Below are positions 57,438-60,535 of a stretch of 60,535 bases of DNA, one piece after another. This stretch comes from an uncultured Clostridia bacterium. GTDB lineage: Bacteria > Bacillota > Clostridia > Lachnospirales > Lachnospiraceae. Numbering within the stretch: position 1 is the first letter of the stretch; each line of letters begins with the position of its first letter. A model generated the notes under the pieces. That model saw only the letters and a program-made list of their open reading frames with translations, did not search any database and was not told the DNA's origin. The stretch spans positions 1 to 60,535 of the forward strand of contig CANRWA010000020.1 in assembly GCA_947643415.1 (NCBI GenBank), read 5' to 3'. Both the position numbers and the translations under genes were made by a program.

Positions 57438-58601
57438 ATGGCAATGGATTTTAACGAGGTAATCATAGGCTTTGATTTGGGGCGGAACTCCTCTGTGCTC
57501 ACTTTTTACCATCAGAATAATACGGAGCCTAAGACGGTCAGCGCGGTGGCGGGAGAGGAGAAGTATCAGATTCCTACTCCGAGGGACTTATTTCCGCTGA
57601 TTGAACAAAAAGTGGAGCTGGGAGCGGCGCTGTTGTCGAATTTCTTTAAAGTGTGTTTTGAAAAACTTTCGGCAGTGGGGCCTATGAGCGGGGCAGTGGT
57701 GATGGTGACAATGGCGGAGATGCGCCGGGACTGGGTGCAGGCAATCCGGCAGGCTCTGGAGATGCTGGGCATTCCAAAAGATAAGGTTTATCTCCAGGAT
57801 TATCTGGAGAGTTTCTACTATTATGCGTTGAGCCAGAAGAAGGATTTATGGCGCTATAAGGTGGGACTGTTTTCTTATGAGGAAGATTTTATCACAGGAT
57901 ATGAGCTGCATATCAATGGAAAGACAAAGCCGGCTATGGTGTCCGTGAAGAACAGGGGACGCATCTGCCTGGATGAAAAGACGAGGGGAAGCCGGAAACC
58001 GGAACACTGGAAGCGAATGAAAGACGTGCGTTTTCTGGAACATGCGAAGAAGGTGATGGGCACAGATGCATATTCCACGGTTTACCTGGTGGGAGATGGT
58101 TTTGACCAGAGCTGGGAGCAGGAATCCCTCAAATATCTGTGTAGCAGGCGGAAAGTGTTTTTGGGCCGGAATCTGTATTCTAAGGGAGCGTGCTATGGGG
58201 CGATGAGCCTGGCGGGGATAAAGCCTCTGGGAAATTATATTTATGCAGGACCGGATATGATTGAGCATAATGTGGGCATGAAGATGTTCAAGCGGGGGAT
58301 AGAGAGCCGCATGGATATGATAAACGCCGGAATCAATTACTACATGGCATATTTTGAATGTGAATTTATTTTGGACGGCACGGATGAGCTGGTATTTTTC
58401 ACCCGGAGCATACATGGCGAGAGCATGGCTCATAAAGTGCGGCTGACAGATCTTCCCAAACGGCCGAACCGGGCGACCAGGATACACATGGAGATAACTT
58501 TTACGGCAAAAGATAAGTGCCGGATAAGGCTTGAGGACATGGGGCTTGGCGAGCTGTATAAAAGCTCGGGAAAAAAATGGGAAGCAGTGATTGAGCTGTA
58601 G
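57438..58601 (+). CDS. Degenerate actin/Hsp70-like protein (DUF5716-like)
   Basis: 387 residues. IIGFDLGRNSSVLTFYH near the start has the phosphate-1 shape of the actin/Hsp70 ATPase fold; VYLQDYLESFYYYALSQKKD resembles the second phosphate region; YLVGDGFDQSWEQESLKYLC sits where Hsp70 has its adenosine motif, and RNLYSKGACYGAM follows like the GAAYGA helix. A final beta-rich part (about 300-387) could be a substrate domain. ATP binding is inferred and may be lost. It lies between the 1187-residue and 263-residue genes, 24 and 15 nt apart. Confidence 0.75.
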   Translation: MAMDFNEVIIGFDLGRNSSVLTFYHQNNTEPKTVSAVAGEEKYQIPTPRDLFPLIEQKVELGAALLSNFFKVCFEKLSAVGPMSGAVVMVTMAEMRRDWVQAIRQALEMLGIPKDKVYLQDYLESFYYYALSQKKDLWRYKVGLFSYEEDFITGYELHINGKTKPAMVSVKNRGRICLDEKTRGSRKPEHWKRMKDVRFLEHAKKVMGTDAYSTVYLVGDGFDQSWEQESLKYLCSRRKVFLGRNLYSKGACYGAMSLAGIKPLGNYIYAGPDMIEHNVGMKMFKRGIESRMDMINAGINYYMAYFECEFILDGTDELVFFTRSIHGESMAHKVRLTDLPKRPNRATRIHMEITFTAKDKCRIRLEDMGLGELYKSSGKKWEAVIEL

Positions 58602-58616
58602 AAGGAGGCATGGGGA

Positions 58617-59408
58617 ATGAGCGGCTATCATTTGTGTCAGGTGAGGAAAGCGGAGCATCCTTATTATATTGAAAGTATCAGCACGAATATATACACAATA
58701 GAAGAATTGTGCTTTTATCTGCAGCAGAATATCTATCTGGTGGACAGTTCTATTATGAATGAAGAGCTGTGCAGCTGGGTAGGAGAAGAACTGGGGCTGA
58801 AAAAGCTGTGCCGGAAGCTTACGGAACGTTTGGAGGAGGCGCGGCATGGCAGCATGGCGGGATTTCTTCTGCCCATTTTCAAAGAAATCGGATATCTGTC
58901 GCCGGAAGAGCACCGCCAGGTGCAGGAACAAATTTCCGGCATTGAAATCCAGCCGGCGGATTTGCGGAGAAAGATAAAGGCGGATTATCTGATGAAGTAC
59001 GGGATGTACGGGAATGCCATCCGGGAGTACTGCCGAATTTTAAAGGACAGGAATCCGGGGAATCTGGGAATTCAGTTTTATGCCTCGGTACTGGACAGCA
59101 TGGCCGCAGGGTATGGGCATCTCTTTCTTTTTGAAGAAGCAGCGGACTGTCTGTGGCAGTCTTATGGGATTGTGAAATCGGCGCAGACGTTAAACCGTTA
59201 TCTTTCGGTACTGCCTTTGTTTTTAGATAAGGAAGCGTACCGTGCAAGGCTGCAGGAGATTTCCGTGACGCGGGCGCAGATTGACAGGATTGAGACGAAA
59301 AATGCGAAATATATACGGGAAGAAGTGCCGAAGCTTTTAAAAGCGTGGGACGCGGAAAAGTTTCTGGAACAGCAGAAGAAAGAGTATTGTAAAAGCGCAT
59401 GCAGTTAA
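58617..59408 (+). CDS. 263-residue helical-repeat-like protein of the DUF5716/DUF5717 operon
   Basis: It begins MSGYHLCQVRKAEHPYYIES and has ISTNIYTIEELCFYLQQNIY, then a helical region with TPR-like spacing (LMKYGMYGNAIREYCRILKD, YGHLFLFEEAADCLWQSYGI). No catalytic residues or membrane segments. The SD (GGAGGCATGGGG) and short spacing place it in one transcript with the two larger genes. I recognise it as a conserved companion of those genes rather than by a named domain. A scaffold role is plausible. Confidence 0.75.
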   Translation: MSGYHLCQVRKAEHPYYIESISTNIYTIEELCFYLQQNIYLVDSSIMNEELCSWVGEELGLKKLCRKLTERLEEARHGSMAGFLLPIFKEIGYLSPEEHRQVQEQISGIEIQPADLRRKIKADYLMKYGMYGNAIREYCRILKDRNPGNLGIQFYASVLDSMAAGYGHLFLFEEAADCLWQSYGIVKSAQTLNRYLSVLPLFLDKEAYRARLQEISVTRAQIDRIETKNAKYIREEVPKLLKAWDAEKFLEQQKKEYCKSACS

Positions 59409-59415
59409 AACGGCG

Positions 59416-59444
59416 GTTGACAGTTCTTCTAATATATGCTAGTA
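59416..59444 (+). promoter_or_regulatory. Promoter of the amino-acid ABC transporter operon
   Basis: TTGACA (59416-59421), 17 bp, TAGTAT (59439-59444), 80 nt before the substrate-binding protein ATG. Confidence 0.75.
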
Positions 59445-59524
59445 TGATTTTGCTGATTTAGCATGGTAGAGTGCTCAATCGATAAAGACACATGCTTATA
59501 CATAATTATGGAGGAGAATTTATT

Positions 59525-60406
59525 ATGAAAAAAAGAATCATTAGCGCGATGCTGATTACAGCGATGGCGGCAGCTATGACAGCAGGATGCGGAACGAAAG
59601 AGGAAGCTCCGGCAACGGAAACAGCTGCAGAGTCCGGGACAGAAGAGGCAGTGAAATTAGAGGATGATACAGATGCTCCGGAATCAGAGGCAGCAGGAAC
59701 GGAAAAGTCAGGCGATACGTTTACGGTAGGCTTTGACCAGGATTTCCCGCCTATGGGATTTGTAGGCGAGGACGGCGAGTTTACAGGCTTTGACCTGGAA
59801 CTGGCAGCAGAGGTGGCAAAGCGTCTTGATAAAGAAATCGTGTACCAGCCAATCGCATGGGACGCGAAGGACATGGAGCTTGAGTCGGGTACGATTGACT
59901 GTATCTGGAATGGATTTACCATGAACGGACGAGAGGATTCCTATACCTGGAGCGAGCCGTACATGAAGAATAACCAGGTATTTGTAGTGAAAGCGGACGC
60001 TGGCATCAGCACAAAGGAAGACTTGGCCGGAAAGGTCGTAGATGTACAGACAGATTCCAGTGCAGAGGCAGCTTTGAAAGAAGATGAAGAGCTGATGAAT
60101 TCGTTCGGACAGCTTGTGACAGTGGCAGATTACAATACGGCATTTATGGATCTGGAGTCTGGTGCGGTAGATGCGATTGCTATGGATGATGTGGTAGCAA
60201 GCTATCAGATTGAGCAGAGGCAGGTAGATTTCGTAGTGCTGGATGAGACACTGGCAGCAGAAGAGTACGGCGTCGGCTTTAAGCTGGGCAATGAAGAGCT
60301 GCGAGACCAGGTACAGGATGCGTTGAAAGAGATGGCGGCAGACGGCACGCTGGCAGAGATTTCAGACAAATGGTTTGGCAAGGATATTACGACAATCGGT
60401 AAATAA
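59525..60406 (+). CDS. Amino-acid ABC transporter substrate-binding lipoprotein
   Basis: 293 residues from the ATG at 59525 (SD GGAGG). A lipoprotein signal, MKKRIISAMLITAMAAAMTA then G-C, gives the lipid-attached Cys; a Thr/Glu/Ala-rich linker follows to about residue 60; then comes a family-3 solute-binding domain (VGFDQDFPPMGFVGEDGEFT, GFDLELAAEVAKRL, IDCIWNGFTM, GISTKEDLAGKVVDVQTDSS). It captures a polar amino acid outside the cell for the permease encoded next. Confidence 0.93.
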   Translation: MKKRIISAMLITAMAAAMTAGCGTKEEAPATETAAESGTEEAVKLEDDTDAPESEAAGTEKSGDTFTVGFDQDFPPMGFVGEDGEFTGFDLELAAEVAKRLDKEIVYQPIAWDAKDMELESGTIDCIWNGFTMNGREDSYTWSEPYMKNNQVFVVKADAGISTKEDLAGKVVDVQTDSSAEAALKEDEELMNSFGQLVTVADYNTAFMDLESGAVDAIAMDDVVASYQIEQRQVDFVVLDETLAAEEYGVGFKLGNEELRDQVQDALKEMAADGTLAEISDKWFGKDITTIGK

Positions 60407-60419
60407 ATACAGCTATATC

Positions 60420-60457
60420 AGGGCTGCTGTAAAAGCGTTTTTGCAGCAGCCCTTTTT
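60420..60457 (+). terminator. Hairpin between the substrate-binding and permease genes
   Basis: AGGGCTGCTG (60420-60429) pairs perfectly with CAGCAGCCCT (60444-60453), then TTTT. Lying inside the operon, it probably lets only part of transcription reach the permease, raising binding-protein levels. Confidence 0.85.
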
Positions 60458-60481
60458 ACGGTAAGTGCGGAGGAAGAGAAG

Positions 60482-60535
60482 ATGGATTATGGGATGATGC
60501 TTTCGAAACTGGCAGGCGGGATGCTGACAACTGTT
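60482..60535 (+). CDS. Amino-acid ABC transporter permease, start only
   Basis: ATG at 60482 with GGAGGAAG upstream; the first 18 residues are MDYGMMLSKLAGGMLTTV, an N-terminal amphipathic lead typical of His/Glu/Gln-type permeases. The window ends here, so the domain cannot be seen; the call rests on position after a family-3 binding protein. Confidence 0.7.
   Translation, partial: MDYGMMLSKLAGGMLTTV

Noticed and set aside
57846..58931. 361-residue minus-strand ORF
   Set aside because: Shadow of the actin-like gene and the gene after it; no SD and no recognisable motif.

Overview
ORGANISM. The window reads as a chromosome segment of a spore-forming anaerobic Clostridia, most likely a Lachnospiraceae gut commensal. 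The evidence is spo0A with two perfect 0A boxes, a cotJABC spore-coat operon, two subtilases without signal peptides, a Cys/Gly-rich coat-like protein, ferredoxin-type redox proteins, an NADP-isocitrate dehydrogenase of the type common in this group, a PTS permease, and strong Shine-Dalgarno sequences. No rRNA or tRNA gene and no CRISPR array was recognised. All family names are from reading protein sequences; no database was searched.

LAYOUT. (1) 1-2.2 kb is a graveyard: a headless sulfhydrylase, a flavodoxin-ferredoxin (EFR1) gene split by a TGA, a frameshifted DegT aminotransferase stub and an IS1182 transposase tail. (2) 2.2-4.1 kb (minus) is cotJA-cotJB-cotJC-sodC, a translationally coupled spore-coat operon joining a manganese catalase to a Cu/Zn superoxide dismutase. 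(3) 4.3-9.3 kb holds GyrI-like and TfoX proteins, a TetR-MFS efflux pair with clear operators, and a WYL regulator whose 3' end is overwritten by a 137-bp MITE with an 8-bp target duplication. (4) 9.3-10.9 kb contains a decayed DUF3990/DUF3791 module and an MBL gene cut off by a 322-bp IS-derived element. (5) 10.9-27.4 kb is an accessory island carrying three separate ABC-transporter plus two-component modules of the antimicrobial-peptide resistance kind: an FtsX type (minus), an ABC-2 type (plus) and a LanFEG/Cpr-like type (plus, with its regulators divergent). Among them lie TnpV, IS3 and HTH remnants and small palindromic repeats, one of them inside a histidine kinase gene. The island ends at 27.5 kb in a scar stitched from pieces of the genes at 4.7, 7.5, 8.6 and 9.06 kb.

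(6) 27.7-29.6 kb is a redox cluster (ferredoxin, Fe-S membrane protein, thioredoxin, Crp/Fnr). (7) 29.6-36.9 kb is core: a candidate small RNA, a HelD-like helicase, spo0A, glgA, an aldo/keto reductase and a DUF362 Fe-S protein. (8) 37-42.9 kb has TerD and AIM24 proteins, small conserved proteins, a Cys-rich protein and two divergent subtilases. (9) 42.9-53.7 kb has icd, a DUF1703-type ATPase, an ABC-F protein, a DeoR regulator, an arginase-family protein, and a PTS-MBL-M24-like operon. (10) 53.8-59.4 kb is a three-gene operon: a 1187-aa protein, a degenerate actin/Hsp70-like protein and a helical protein. I regard it as the best candidate here for an uncharacterised system. (11) From 59.4 kb runs an amino-acid ABC transporter operon cut by the window edge.

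HOW IT WORKS TOGETHER. The core half supports sporulation (Spo0A), coat building and detoxification (CotJ/SodC), storage glycogen and nitrogen/carbon metabolism. The accessory half senses and exports antimicrobials and is visibly being remodelled by small mobile elements and microhomology deletions.
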